Below are positions 43,913 through 56,433 of a stretch of DNA of 64,000 bases, piece after piece. The position numbers were made by a program, and so were the translations under genes. The stretch spans positions 1 through 64,000 of the forward strand of contig NW_020825393.1 of NCBI RefSeq assembly GCF_003286085.1. The letters run 5' to 3'. Under the pieces are notes generated by a model, which saw only the letters and a list, made by a program, of their open reading frames with translations, made no database searches and was not told the origin of the DNA. Position 1 is the first letter of the stretch. Every line of letters begins with the position of its first letter. Source of the stretch: Drosophila persimilis. Its lineage: Eukaryota; Arthropoda; Insecta; Diptera; Drosophilidae.

Positions 43913-45018
43913 CGAGGGGGAACGTTGTGAGTTGCTGCGGACACCGCAACTCTACGGTTATACCCGATACTAAGGCAGTATGGCTCTCCTCCGGCAGACG
44001 CCGCTAATATTTAACGACACGACAAAGAGTGCGTGCGAGAGAGACAGAAAATCAGTCTGAGCGTGACGTCGGGCGCTGCGTAGCCAATGCAAATTGATTT
44101 GTTCCTTTTGGCTACAAAAATTATCTGATCTGATCCAGATTCAGCAATCTGATAGATATGGTCATTATCTATGATTCTGCGTTTTTAGTTTTCTCAAATC
44201 TGCAATATTGTGGATGCAACAGATTTTCGTCCTTTGTGGGGGCGGATGGGGGTGGGGCGAAATTCTGAGATATACGTTTTATAGTGACATCTTAAAGGAG
44301 TGTGTGTACCAAATTTGGTTACTCTAGCCTTAATAGTCTCTGAGATTTGTGGTTGCCTCAGATTTTCGTCCTTTGAGGGGGCGGAAGGGGGTGTGGCGAA
44401 ATTTGGACAGGAAACGGTCAAGGTCCGATATCACAGGAGTGTGGATACCAAATTTGGTTGCTCTGGCTTTTATAGGTTCTGAGATCCTTGAACTCATATT
44501 TTGCAATTGGCAAAACCGACCATGAAACCTGTGTGTTAGAGTGAGACAGAGCGAGAAAAAGTGAAATTGTTTTCGTGATTCTGGCTGTAATAATTATACG
44601 ATCTGGTTCAGATTTTGCACTCTAGAAGATATAGTCATCTTCTACGATTCTGCGTTTTTAGTTTTCTCGTATCGTCGAAATTGTGGATGCCACAGATTTT
44701 CGCCCTTTATGGGGGCGGAAGTGGGCGGGGCAAAGTTTTGAAATATTTTTGGAGCAGTGACATATTACAGAAGTCTGGATCCAAAACATCGTTGCTCTAG
44801 CTCTTATAGTCATTGAGCATTAGGCGCTGAAGGGGACGGACAGACGGACAGACGGACGGACGGACAGACAGACAGGGCTCAATCGACTCGGCTATTGATG
44901 CTGATCAAGAATATATATACTTTATAGGGTCGGAAACGATTCCTTCTGGACGTTACACACATCCACTTTTACCACAAATCTAATATACCCCAATACTCAT
45001 TTTGAGTATCGGGTATAA
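43913..45018 (+). repeat. DINE copy D12 (1106 bp), first of a tandem trio
   Basis: Complete copy. Its end ggtataa is followed directly by the cgaggggg start of D13. Confidence 0.88.
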
Positions 45019-46124
45019 CGAGGGGGAACGTTGTGAGTTGCTGCGGACACCGCAACTCTACGGTTATACCCGATACTAAGTCAACATGGCTCTCCTCCGG
45101 CAGACGCCGCTAATATTTAACGACACGACAAAGAGTGCGTGCGAGAGAGACAGAAAATCAGTCTGAGCGTGACGTCGGGCGCTGCGTAGCCAATGCAAAT
45201 TGATTTGTTCCTTTTGGCTACAAAAATTATCTGATCTGATCCAGATTCAGCAATCTGATAGATATGGTCATTATCTATGATTCTGCGTTTTTAGTTTTCT
45301 CAAATCTGCAATATTGTGGATGCAACAGATTTTCGTCCTTTGTGGGGGCGGATGGGGGTGGGGCGAAATTCTGAGATATACGTTTTATAGTGACATCTTA
45401 AAGGAGTGTGTGCACCAAATTTGGTTACTCTAGCCTTAATAGTCTCTGAGATTTGTGGTTGCCTCAGATTTTCGTCCTTTGAGGGGGCGGAAGGGGGTGT
45501 GGCGAAATTTGGACAGGAAACGGTCAAGGTCCGATATCACAGGAGTGTGGATACCAAATTTGGTTGCTCTGGCTTTTATAGGTTCTGAGATCCTTGAACT
45601 CATATTTTGCAATTGGCAAAACCGACCATGAAACCTGTGTGTTAGAGTGAGACAGAGCGAGAAAAAGTGAAATTGTTTTCGTGATTCTGGCTGTAATAAT
45701 TATACGATCTTGTTCAGATTTTGCACTCTAGAAGATATAGTCATCTTCTACGATTCTGCGTTTTTAGTTTTCTCGTATCGTCGAAATTGTGGATGCCACA
45801 GATTTTCGCCCTTTATGGGGGCGGAAGTGGGCGGGGCAAAGTTTTGAAATATTTTTGGAGCAGTGACATATTACAGAAGTCTGGATCCAAAACATCGTTG
45901 CTCTAGCTCTTATAGTCATTGAGCATTAGGCGCTGAAGGGGACGGACAGACGGACAGACGGACGGACGGACAGACAGACAGGGCTCAATCGACTCGGCTA
46001 TTGATGCTGATCAAGAATATATATACTTTATAGGGTCGGAAACGATTCCTTCTGGACGTTACACACATCCACTTTTACCACAAATCTAATATACCCCAAT
46101 ACTCATTTTGAGTATCGGGTATAA
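45019..46124 (+). repeat. DINE copy D13 (1106 bp), tandem
   Basis: Head-to-tail with D12 and D14. Shares variants with D12 (tttatgggggcgg, catattacag), so it arose by local duplication. Confidence 0.88.
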
Positions 46125-47229
46125 CGAGGGGGAACGTTGTGAGTTGCTGCGGACACCGCAACTCTACGGTTATACCCGATACTAAGTCAACATGGCTCTC
46201 CTCCGGCAGACGCCGCTAATATTTAACGACACGACAAAGAGTGCGTGCGAGAGAGACAGAAAATCAGTCTGAGCGTGACGTCGGGCGCTGCGTAGCCACT
46301 GCAAATTGATTTGTTCCTTTTGGCTAAAAAAATGGTCTGATCTGATCCAGATTCAGCAATCTAATAGATATGGTCATTATCTATGATTCTGCGTTTTTAG
46401 TTTTCTCAAATCTGCAATATTGTGGATGCAACAGATTTTCGTCCTTTGTGGGGGCGGATGGGGGTGGGGCAAATTCTGAGATATACGTTTTATAGTGACA
46501 TCTTAAAGGAGTGTGTGCACCAAATTTGGTTACTCTAGCCTTAATAGTCTCTGAGATTTGTGGTTGCCCCAGATTTTCGTCCTTTGCGGGGGCGGAAGGG
46601 GGTGTGGCGAAATTTGGACAGGAAACGGTCAAGGTCCGATATCACAGGAGTGTGGATACCAAATTTGGTTGCTCTGGCTTTTATAGGTTCTGAGATCCTT
46701 GAACTCATATTTTGCAATTGGCAAAACCGACCATGAAACCTGTGTGTTAGAGTGAGACAGAGCGAGAAAGAGTGAAATTGTTTTCGTGATTCTGGCTATA
46801 ATAATTATACGATCTGGTTCAGATTTTGCACTCTAGAAGATATAGTCATCTTCTACGATTCTGCGTTTTTAGTTTTCTCGTATCGTCGAAATTGTGGATG
46901 CCACAGATTTTTGCCCTTTGTGGGGGCGGAAGTGGGCGGGGCAAAGTTTTGAAATATTTTTGGAGCAGTGACATATCACAGAAGTCTGGATCCAAAACAT
47001 CGTTGCTCTAGCTCTTATAGTCCTTGAGCATTAGGCGCTGAAGGGGACGGACAGACGGACAGACGGACGGACGGACAGACAGACAGGGCTCAATCGACTC
47101 GGCTATTGATGCTGATCAAGAATATATATACTTTATGGGGTCGGAAACGATTCCTTCTGGACGTTACACACATCCACTTTCACCACAAATCTAATATACC
47201 CCAATACTCATTTTGAGTATCGGGTATAA
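46125..47229 (+). repeat. DINE copy D14 (1105 bp), tandem
   Basis: Third tandem copy. Its second half shares ttttgccctttg with D10, so it is a likely recombinant between a D13-like and a D10-like copy. Confidence 0.85.
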
Positions 47230-47958
47230 AAACGGCCACAAGATCAACAGCAGCAGCATTCAAGCGGCAAACAGGGCGGCCAAACCAGCAGCACCAACAC
47301 CAGCAGCAGCAGCAACGCCCAACACCCGCAGGCCCTTGTATAGCCGTGGAGCTCAAGCCAATCCGGCTGAAAAACATCTGGCCAATTACCAGCAGAAGCT
47401 GAGGGACGAGCAGCAGCAACAACAAGAACAATAGCAGCGCGAACACAATTTGGGTCGGCAGCACCAGAATCGCGGCCATCAATCCCAGCCACAGACCAAG
47501 GGGCGCCAATGCCAGCGCGATCAACGGGTGCAGCAAACCCCAAAACGTGTTCAGACACCGAGAAATCCCCAGCAACAGCAGCAGCCAGCCGTCCAATGCG
47601 ATGGCAAGTGTGTGGAAACGCTAAAAGAGTACGCCAATAAAATTGAAAATCTAGAGAAAAGACTGCAAGAACTCACCACACAAATTATAAAACATGACTG
47701 AAGCAAAGGGCAGTGGCTCAGAAGTGGCCAATACGCCATCACAGACACCAGCAGCAGCAGCAGCAGCAGCACCAACACCTCCAAGACCCGCCGCCAACAC
47801 TCAATCTGACGCCACAGCCGTATCGGAGGACTCTGGACTGCGAAGCAATCAGCGACGATGGCGACGACCAGTGGACGGACCACGATTCCTTTGAAGACGA
47901 GATGACGTGGGAGATCATGGACGCCTACGGTAGCTTCTACTCTGACAACGTCTATTGA
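47230..47958 (+). pseudogene. gag C-terminal fragment, copy 4
   Basis: Duplicate of 40594-41316 with two extra CAG triplets near 47755-47770. Same stop and frame breaks. Confidence 0.65.
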
Positions 47959-48427
47959 TGAGCCCGTCTATTGATGGTCCTGAGGCAGCCACTACAAACA
48001 GATGGAAAACATTAAATCACATAACCACGAAAAATGACCAATACGTACCTAAAACGTACTCACCTGACACGCCATCGACAGAGCTGCCCCACCAGCAGTT
48101 GCCACGACAAATAGACCATACATTTGCTGCTAATTTGACGAAATGTTTAGAATATATTGACGACGCTCCTGACAATCCACCGCACAAGTCCACAGCAGCC
48201 ACTGTAAACAAACCAAAAATGACGTCAATACACACATCAACACAAAATGGTCAAAACTTACACAATACATACGTACCTGCCACGCCTCCGACAGAGCTGC
48301 CTCTCCAGCAGTTGCCACACCAAATTCACCATCCACTTTCTGCCAATTGGACGAAGTTTGAGGACTCGTGGATGACGCCTCTCCCATTCAACACAAAATT
48401 CCGAGCAGCCACTGTAAATAAACAAAA
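47959..48427 (-). other. Antisense exon-intron unit, copy 6a
   Basis: Duplicate of 41317-41785. Continues at 49551. Confidence 0.5.
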
Positions 48428-49550
48428 CGAGGGGGAACGCTGTGAGTTGCTGCGGACACCGCAACTCTAGAGTTATACCCGATACTAAGTCAGTATGGCT
48501 CTCCTCCGGCTGACGCCGCTAATATTTAACGACACGACAAGGAGTGCGTGCGAGAGAGACAGAAAATCAGTCTGAGCGTGACGTCGGGCGCTGCGTAGCC
48601 ACTAAAAATTGATTTCTTGCTTTTGGCTACAAAAATGATCCGATCTGATCCAGATTCGGCAACCGGATAGATATGGTCATTGTCTATGATTCTGCGTTTT
48701 TAGTTTACTCGATTTTGCAATATTGTGGATGCAACAGATTTTCGTCCTTTGTGTGGGCGGAAGGGGGTGGGGCGAAATTTTGAGATATACGTTTTATAGT
48801 GAGATCTAACAGGAGTGCGGATACCAAATTTGGTTACTCTAGCCTTAATAGTCTCTGAGATTTATGAATATCCCCAGATCTGCATCCTTCGCGGGGGCGG
48901 AAGGGGGTGTGGCGAAATTTTGAAACAAACTCGTCTCGGTCCGATATATTAGGAGTGTGGATACCAAATTTGGTTGCTCTAGCTTTTAAAGTCTCTGAGA
49001 TCTAGGCGCTAATGTTTTACTCTAAGCAAAGCCGCCTATGCTACGTGTGTGTTAGAGAGAGACAGGGCGAGAAAAAATGAAATTGTTTTCTTGATGCTGG
49101 CTATAATAGTAATACGATCCAATTCAGATTCTGCAGTCTAAAAGATATGGTCATTCTCTACGATTCTGCGTTTTTAGTTTTCTCGTATCGTCGAAATTGT
49201 GGATGCCACAGATTTTCGCCCTTTGTGGGGGCGGAAGTGGGCGGGGCAAAGTTTTGAAATATTTTAGTAGCAGTGACATATCACAGATGTCTGGATCCAA
49301 AACATCGTTGCTCTAGCTCTTATAGTCTTTGAGCATTAGGCGCTGAAGGGGACGGACAGACGGACGGACGGACAGACGGACAGACGGACAGACGGACAGA
49401 CAGACATGGCTCAATCGACTCGGCTATTGATGCTGATCAAGAATATATATACTTTATGGGGTCGGAAACGATTCCTTCTGGACATTACACACATACACTT
49501 TTACCACAAATCTAATATACCCCAATACTCATTTTGAGTATCGGGTATAA
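48428..49550 (+). repeat. DINE copy D15
   Basis: Duplicate of D11 with one extra 8-bp gacggaca step in its microsatellite. Confidence 0.85.
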
Positions 49551-50562
49551 AAAACGTCAATTCGCACATCTACGCAAAATGGTCAAAACACACATAAAAC
49601 ATACTTACCTGCCAGTCCACCGACAGAGCTGCCCCTCCAGCAGCTGCCACGTCAATTTCGCCACCCTTTTCCTGCCAAATGGGCGAAATTTGGAGTCCAT
49701 ATCGCCGTCGCCAACAACATACAGGTCCACAGGCTGCCACTGAAAAAAGAAGAAAAATCATCAATTCACGCATCAACACAAAATAGCCAATACTCTCACT
49801 AATCACACTTACCTGCCACTACACATACAGATCAAACCTCTCCAGAAGCTGGCTCGCCACTAACCGCAACATTTTGTTGCAAGTTGTGCCCAATCTGGAG
49901 GCTCCGATTATGCTGCCGCCAACTGATGGCCGTGACGTCACGCCATCATCACAAAACGGCAGCAATCCAACGAGGCCAGCCACTACAGACGACACTGGCC
50001 AGCGCGCCATCTCCATCGACAGTTCATCCTGGGTGTCTGGACCAGCAGCCACTCGGATGCAGCCAAATCAAGTTCGTCCTCAGCCAATTCTGTTGGTCGA
50101 TGTATCTCGGTTGGTCGGACCAGTGCCAATCTCCAGATCTCCAGGCAGAAGCAACGTGGGCAGCCGGAGCAGAGTCGCTCGCTATTTACCATCACCGTGC
50201 ACGCCAACTCCAAGTTCAAGTCTCCGCCAACTCCGATGCCGCAGATGCGTGTTCTGCTGCATCAATCACATGTGCACATCCAGCGCTGCGGCGGATGCGC
50301 CCTGTGCCATCCACTCTGCTCCAGACGACGACGATGTTCCTCCAGTACCTGAAATAGAAAATACATAGAATTAAAATAGTCTATAAATGTCATTAATGTT
50401 GCAATTTGTCCAATACTTATCTCTTTGTGACCACCTGTTTCTATTAATGTACGTCAAATCTTGTGAATGACAAATTAGGGCTGCCAGATGTTAATTTATG
50501 TTCCATGTCAAACGTCTGTTAGAACCATGTTAATGTCAATTGCCCGCAAAAATTAAAAAAAA
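49551..50562 (-). other. Antisense exon-intron unit, copy 6b
   Basis: Duplicate of 42901-43912 with single-base differences (for example 49911 g versus 43261 t). Confidence 0.5.
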
Positions 50563-51667
50563 CGAGGGGGAACGTTGTGAGTTGCTGCGGACACCGCAAC
50601 TCTACGGTTATACCCGATACTAAGGCAGTATGGCTCTCCTCCGGCAGACGCCGCTAATATTTAACGACACGACAAAGAGTGCGTGCGAGAGAGACAGAAA
50701 ATCAGTCTGAGCGTGACGTCGGGCGCTGCGTAGCCAATGCAAATTGATTTGTTCCTTTTGGCTACAAAAATTATCTGATCTGATCCAGATTCAGCAATCT
50801 GATAGATATGGTCATTATCTATGATTCTGCGTTTTTAGTTTTCTCAAATCTGCAATATTGTGGATGCAACAGATTTTCGTCCTTTGTGGGGGCGGAAGGG
50901 GGTGGGGCAAATTCTGAGATATACGTTTTATAGTGACATCTTAAAGGAGTGTGTGCACCAAATTTGGTTACTCTAGCCTTAATAGTCTCTGAGATTTGTG
51001 GTTGCCCCAGATTTTCGTCCTTTGCGGGGGCGGAAGGGGGTGCGGCGAAATTTTGACACAAAACGGTCAAGGTCCGATATCACAGGACTGTGGATACCAA
51101 ATTTGGTTGCTCTAGCTCTTATGGGTTCTGAGATCCTTGAACTCATATTTTGCAATTGGCAAAACCGACCATGAAACCTGTGTGTTAGAGTGAGACAGAG
51201 CGAGAAAGAGTGAAATTGTTTTCGTGATTCTGGCTATAATAATTATACGATCTGGTTCAGATTTTGCACTCTAGAAGATATAGTCATCTTCTACGATTCT
51301 GCGTTTTTAGTTTTCTCGTATCGTCGAAATTGTGGATGCCACAGATTTTCGCCCTTTGTGGGGGCGGAAGTGGGCGGGGCAAAGTTTTGAAATATTTTTG
51401 GAGCAGTTACATATCACAGAAGTCTGGATCCAAAACATCGTTGTTCTAGCTCTTATAGTCTTTGAGCATTAGGCGCTGAAGGGGACGGACAGACGGACAG
51501 ACGGACGGACGGACAGACAGACAGGGCTCAATCGACTCGGCTATTGATGCTGATCAAGAATATATATACTTTATAGGGTCGGAAACGATTCCTTCTGGAC
51601 GTTACACACATCCACTTTTACCACAAATCTAATATACCCCAATACTCATTTTGAGTATCGGGTATAA
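50563..51667 (+). repeat. DINE copy D16, tandem with D17
   Basis: Complete 1105-bp copy, directly followed by the start of D17. Confidence 0.88.
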
Positions 51668-52685
51668 CGAGGGGGAACGTTGTGAGTTGCTGCGGACACC
51701 GCAACTCTACAGTAATACCCGATACTAAGTCAGTATGGCTCTCCTCCGGCAGACGGCGCTAATATTAAACGACACGACAAAGAGTGCGTGCGAGAGAGAC
51801 AGAAAATCAGTCTGAGCGTGACGTCGGGCGCTGCGTAGCCAATGCAAATTGATTTCTTCCCTATGGCTATAAAAATGATCTGATCTGATCCAGACTCAGC
51901 AATCTGATAGATATGGTCATTCTCTATGATTCTGCGTTTTTAGTTTTCTCGAATCTGCAATATTGTGGATGCAACAGATTCTCGTCCTTTGTGGGGGCGG
52001 AAGGGGGTGGGGCGAAATTCTGAGATATACGTTTTAAAGTGAGATCTAACAGAAGTGCGGATAACAAATTTGGTTACTCTAGCCTTAATAGTATCTGAGA
52101 TTTGTGGTTGCCCCAGATTTTCGTCCTTTGCGGGGGCGGAAGGGGGTGCGGCGAAATTTTGACACAAAACGGTCAAGGTCCGATATCACAGGACTGTGGA
52201 TACCAAATTTGGTTGCTCTAGCTCTTATGGGTTCTGAGATCCTTGAACTCATATTTTGCAATTGGCAAAACCGACCATGAAACCTGTGTGTTAGATTGAG
52301 ACAGAGCGAGAAAGAGTGAAACTTTTTCGTGATTCTGGCTATAATAATAATACGATCTCGTTCAGATTTTACACTCTAGAAGATATGGTCATCCTCTACG
52401 ATTCTGCGTTTTTGGTTTTATCGTATCTTTAAAAATGTGGATGCCACAGATTGATTCTTTGTGGGGGCGGAAGTGGGCGGGGCAAAGTTTTGAAATATTT
52501 TTGTAGCAGTGACATATCACAGAAGTCTGGATCCAAAACATCGTTGCTCTAGCTCTTATAGTCTTATAGAGCACTAGGCGCTGAAGGGGACGGACAGACG
52601 GACGGACGGAAAGACGGACAGACGGACATGGCTCAATCGACTCGGCTTTTGATGCTGATCAAGAATATATATACTTTATATATAC
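51668..52685 (+). repeat. DINE copy D17 (end deleted)
   Basis: Lacks the last ~100 bp: the sequence passes from atatatactttat straight to cttgcaatgcccag of gag. Compare 28660-28790, which keeps it. Confidence 0.8.
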
Positions 52686-54660
52686 TTGCAATGCCCAGAC
52701 CACTACCATTACCTGACACCAGGGCCCCTTCACTCTTCCTGCCCCTGGTGCCGGAAATAGTCCCCCTTATCAATAAGCTCAACAGCAACCCAAAAGATAG
52801 GGAAATTCTCGACCAAAGCCATGGCCAATGGTGGGCTCAGCGTCCAATCCTGAACGCCCTTGCTGATGAAGACATTCAGCTCCACACCCACCAGCCTCGT
52901 AGCGCCAAGGGGTTCAGGGTGGTCATCCGAAATCTGCACCACTCCACACCATGCGACTGGGTAACAGAGGAGCTTAAGCAGCAGGGGTATACCACTCGGT
53001 TCATCCGAGTGGTGAAACACAGATACAGCGGAGCCCATGAAGGACAGCGGTCATGAGGGGATCCTGACAGTAAAACAAATGTCCAGCCAACGCTTTGCGA
53101 TCGAGCGACAATCTAAGCCGCGAGACCCAGCCCAATGTCATCGTTTTCAGGCATTTGGGCACACGAAGAACTACGCAGACAGCCTTACCGTTGCATGAAG
53201 TGCGCGGCGGAGCACCCCACTACGGCATGCCGAAAGCCAAGGAATGTAGCCCCGAAATGCGCCAACTGCAGTGGCTCTCATGTCAACTGCTATAAAGGAT
53301 GCGACGAATTTAAAAAGGCTCGAGGTAAATTGAGGGCGAATCGACTCATTGCTGAGCAGCGTCAGCAGCATTACCAACAGCAACGCCAGCAGCCACAGCA
53401 GCCAATCGAAGACCAACATCCACAAACGCAGCAGCCGAACCGCCAATCCCACCACCATCAACACCAACCAGCAAACACAAGCACCAGAGGCAATGGCAGG
53501 CCTTCCTACAACCGAGTGGTGCGGTCTGGGAATGCTGAGCAGCAGCAGCAGCCACGCGCGGCCGAACGGCAACAGCCGCAGAGTAGTCGTCGTCCTTCCC
53601 AGCATCAGCAGCCTCATACCCACGCTCCTAAACAGCAGCAGCCATCTCAAAAGATCCGGCCAGAACACCAACAGCAGCAGCATTCAAGCGGCAAACAGGG
53701 GGCGAAACCAGCAGCACTAACACCAGCAGCAGCAACGCCCAACACCCGCAGGCCCTTGTATAGCCGTGGACCTCAAGCCAATCCGGCTGAAAAACATCTG
53801 GCCAATTACCAGCAGAAGCTCAGGGACGAGCAGCAGCAACAACAAGTGTTGCGTGACCTTCCATCCATGGCCACAATTATTAGTTATTGATCTTAATTAT
53901 GAAGTCTAGTGTAAGTTAGGCTAGGGCAAAGCGGGAGCGCAATAAAAGCTCGCTCTCTCGCTCTTGGCGAATTCGCCCCGCTTTGCCACCGTAGGTTAGC
54001 TAGAGTAAGAGATTTGAATTGTGAAGAAAATATAGTTGTTCGCCAACCTTGAATTATAACGAGCGTATAATTTTTTCGCCCCGCCAAATAAATAATTTAA
54101 ATTACAGCCACCCAAAGTTTTCGGTAATTTATTAGAAAAACTCTTCTAATTTTTCAACAAGAACAGCAGCAGCGCGAACACAATTTGGGTCGGCAGCACC
54201 AGCAGCAGCACCAGCATCGCGGCCATCAATCCCAGCCACAGACCAAGGGGTGCCAATGCCAGCGCGATCAACGGGTGCAGCCAACCCAAAATCGTGTGCA
54301 GACACCGAGCAATCCCCAGCAGCAGCCAGTCGCCCAATGCGATGGCAAGTGTGTGGAAATGCTAAAAGAGTATGCCAATAAAATTGAAAAACTAGAGAGA
54401 AGACTGCATTAACTCACCATACTAATTACAAAACTGCCTGAAGCAAATGGCAGTGGCTCAGCAGTGGCCAATCCGCCATCACAGACACCAGCAGCAGCAG
54501 CAGCACCAACACCTCCAAGACCCGCCGCCAACACTCAATCTGACGCCGCAGCCGTATCGCACGTCTCTGATATGGACTGCGAAGCACTCAGTGACGATGG
54601 CGACGACCAGTGAAGATCATGGACGCCTACGGTAGCTTCTACTCTGACAACGTCGATTGA
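52686..54660 (+). pseudogene. gag C-terminal half, copy 5, split by a solo LTR
   Basis: Pieces 52690-53056, 53135-53846 and 54157-54660. Contains the NLHHST region, damaged first knuckle, intact second (YRCMKC) and third (CANCSGSH) knuckles, long polyQ, and the acidic end with a local deletion. Closest to copy 2 in its frame breaks (GAHEGQR). Confidence 0.65.
53847..54156. mobile_element. Solo LTR, 310 bp
   Basis: Begins tgttgcgtgacc and ends ttttca, flanked by the 5-bp TSD acaag (53842-53846 and 54157-54161). The unoccupied gag sequence caacaacaagaaca is at 40780-40795. It has aataaa (53940, 54088) and no ORF. A 5-bp TSD fits BEL/Pao or copia; orientation and family are not determined. Confidence 0.8.
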
Positions 54661-54733
54661 TGAGCCCAAAAGTCGGTCCTGAGGCAGCCACTACAAACAG
54701 ATGGAAAACATTAACTCACATAACCACGAAAAA
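54661..54733 (-). other. Short remnant of the antisense unit, copy 7
   Basis: Only the terminal exon start and part of its intron (cta acceptor) remain before DINE D18. Confidence 0.4.
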
Positions 54734-55701
54734 CGAGGAGGAACGTTGTGAGGTGCTGCGGACACCGCAACTCTACAGTTATACCCGATACTAAGTCAGT
54801 ATTGCTCTCCTCCGGCAGACGCCGCTAATAAAAAACGACACGACAAAGAGTGCGTGCGAGAGAGACAGAAAATCAGTCTGTGCGTGACGTCGGGCGCTGC
54901 AAATTGATTTGTTCCAGACACAGCAATCTGATAGATATGGTCATTCTCTATGATTCTGCGTTTTTAGTTTTCTCGAATCTGCAATATTGTGGATGCAACA
55001 GATTCTCGTCCTTTGTGGGGGCGGAAGGGGGTGGGTCGAAATTCTGAGATATACGTTTTATAGTGAGATCTAACAGAAGTGCGGATACCGAATTTGGTTA
55101 CTCTAGACTTAATAGTCTCTGAGATTTGTGGTTGCCCCAGATTTTCGTCCTTTGCGGGGGCGGAAGGGGATGTGGCGAAATTTTGAAACAAACTCGTCTC
55201 GGTCCGATATATTAGGAGTGTGGATACCAAATTTGGTTGCTCTAAGTTTTATAGTCTCTGGGATCTAGGCGCTAATGTTTTACTCTAAGCAAAGCCGTCT
55301 ATGCTACGTGTGTGTTAGAGAGAGACAGGGCGAGAAAAAATGAAATTGTTTTCTTGATGCTGGCTATAATAATAATACGATCCAATTCAGATTCTGCAGT
55401 CTAAAAGATATGGTCATTCTCTACGATTCAGCGTTTTTGGTTTTCTCGTATCTTTAAAATTGTGGATGCCACAGATTTTCGCCCTTTGTGGGGGCGGAAG
55501 TGGGCGGGGCGAAGTTTTGAAATATTTTTGTAGCAGTGACATATCACAGAAGTCTGGATCCAAAACATCGTTGCTCTAGCTCTTATAGTCTTTGAGCATT
55601 AGGCGCTGAAGGGGACGGACAGACGGACAGACGGACGGACGGACAGACGGACAGACAGACATGGCTCAATCGACTCGGCTATTGAAGCTGATCAAGAATA
55701 T
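54734..55701 (+). repeat. DINE copy D18 (interrupted by two insertions)
   Basis: Runs from a mutated hairpin end (gaggtgctgcgg) to atcaagaatat. A short stretch is deleted near 54895-54915. The next 7 bases (aatatat) are at 61433-61439; the rest lies beyond the window. Confidence 0.8.
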
Positions 55702-56176
55702 TGTTCGGGCGAAGCCCGAGTGTAAATTTTATACCATTGTTTTATTGCCTATCAATTCACTTTCTTTCTATTTTGGTCATTATACTAAACTAACGTAACG
55801 TAAGCGTAGCTTTATCTATGCTCGCTCAGCAACATGCTCTCATTTAATCATCTATTCTTATCTATGCTCGCTCTTGTTATCTTTTCTTTCCTATGCCGTC
55901 GCTAAGCCGTCAGCAGCTGCGCCTGCTCTAGCAGTTACCGCTTGATATAGTTGGAGAACAGACCCTTTTTGTCCCCAATCTATTACTTTGGCTCGAGATC
56001 GGCTCGCTTGCCTCATCCAAGTGTGTCACTCTAATACTATTGTAAAAGGCTCTGGCATCTTCGGCCACCCTCAACACACAAAATACCTATAATAAAATTT
56101 ATAACGTTTTCGGAAATTAATAATTTGTGAAATTATTGAACAATCATAGTCAGCGAAAAAGCTCGTTGTCTCAACA
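55702..56176 (+). repeat. 5' LTR of the BEL element
   Basis: Starts tgttcgggcg, ends tctcaaca; 475 bp, matched by 60958-61432. Contains aataaa near 56091. Confidence 0.92.
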
Positions 56177-56178
56177 TT

Positions 56179-56196
56179 TGGTGACCCCGACGTGAT
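56179..56196 (+). other. Primer binding site, tRNA-Trp type
   Basis: tggtgaccccgacgtgat is complementary over 18 bases to the conserved animal tRNA-Trp 3' end plus CCA (from memory of that tRNA). It lies 2 bases after the LTR. Confidence 0.75.
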
Positions 56197-56433
56197 CGTC
56201 AGTAACAATTTGGAAATAAACAATTATAAACAGTGAAAATTATCCGCTAAACATAACTGTTCGAACGCGAAGCGGTTAGTTCCCATTTCGTCGCGCGCTT
56301 GCTTACAAGCACTAATACAGCTACGTGCATTAGCGGCTTCGGGTTCGCTGCACTTGCGCTTGCATACCAAAATAAATCAAACGGTTGGTTCTTCGATTCT
56401 TCTTTGTGCTTTGCTCGCTGCTGCCTGTCGAAA

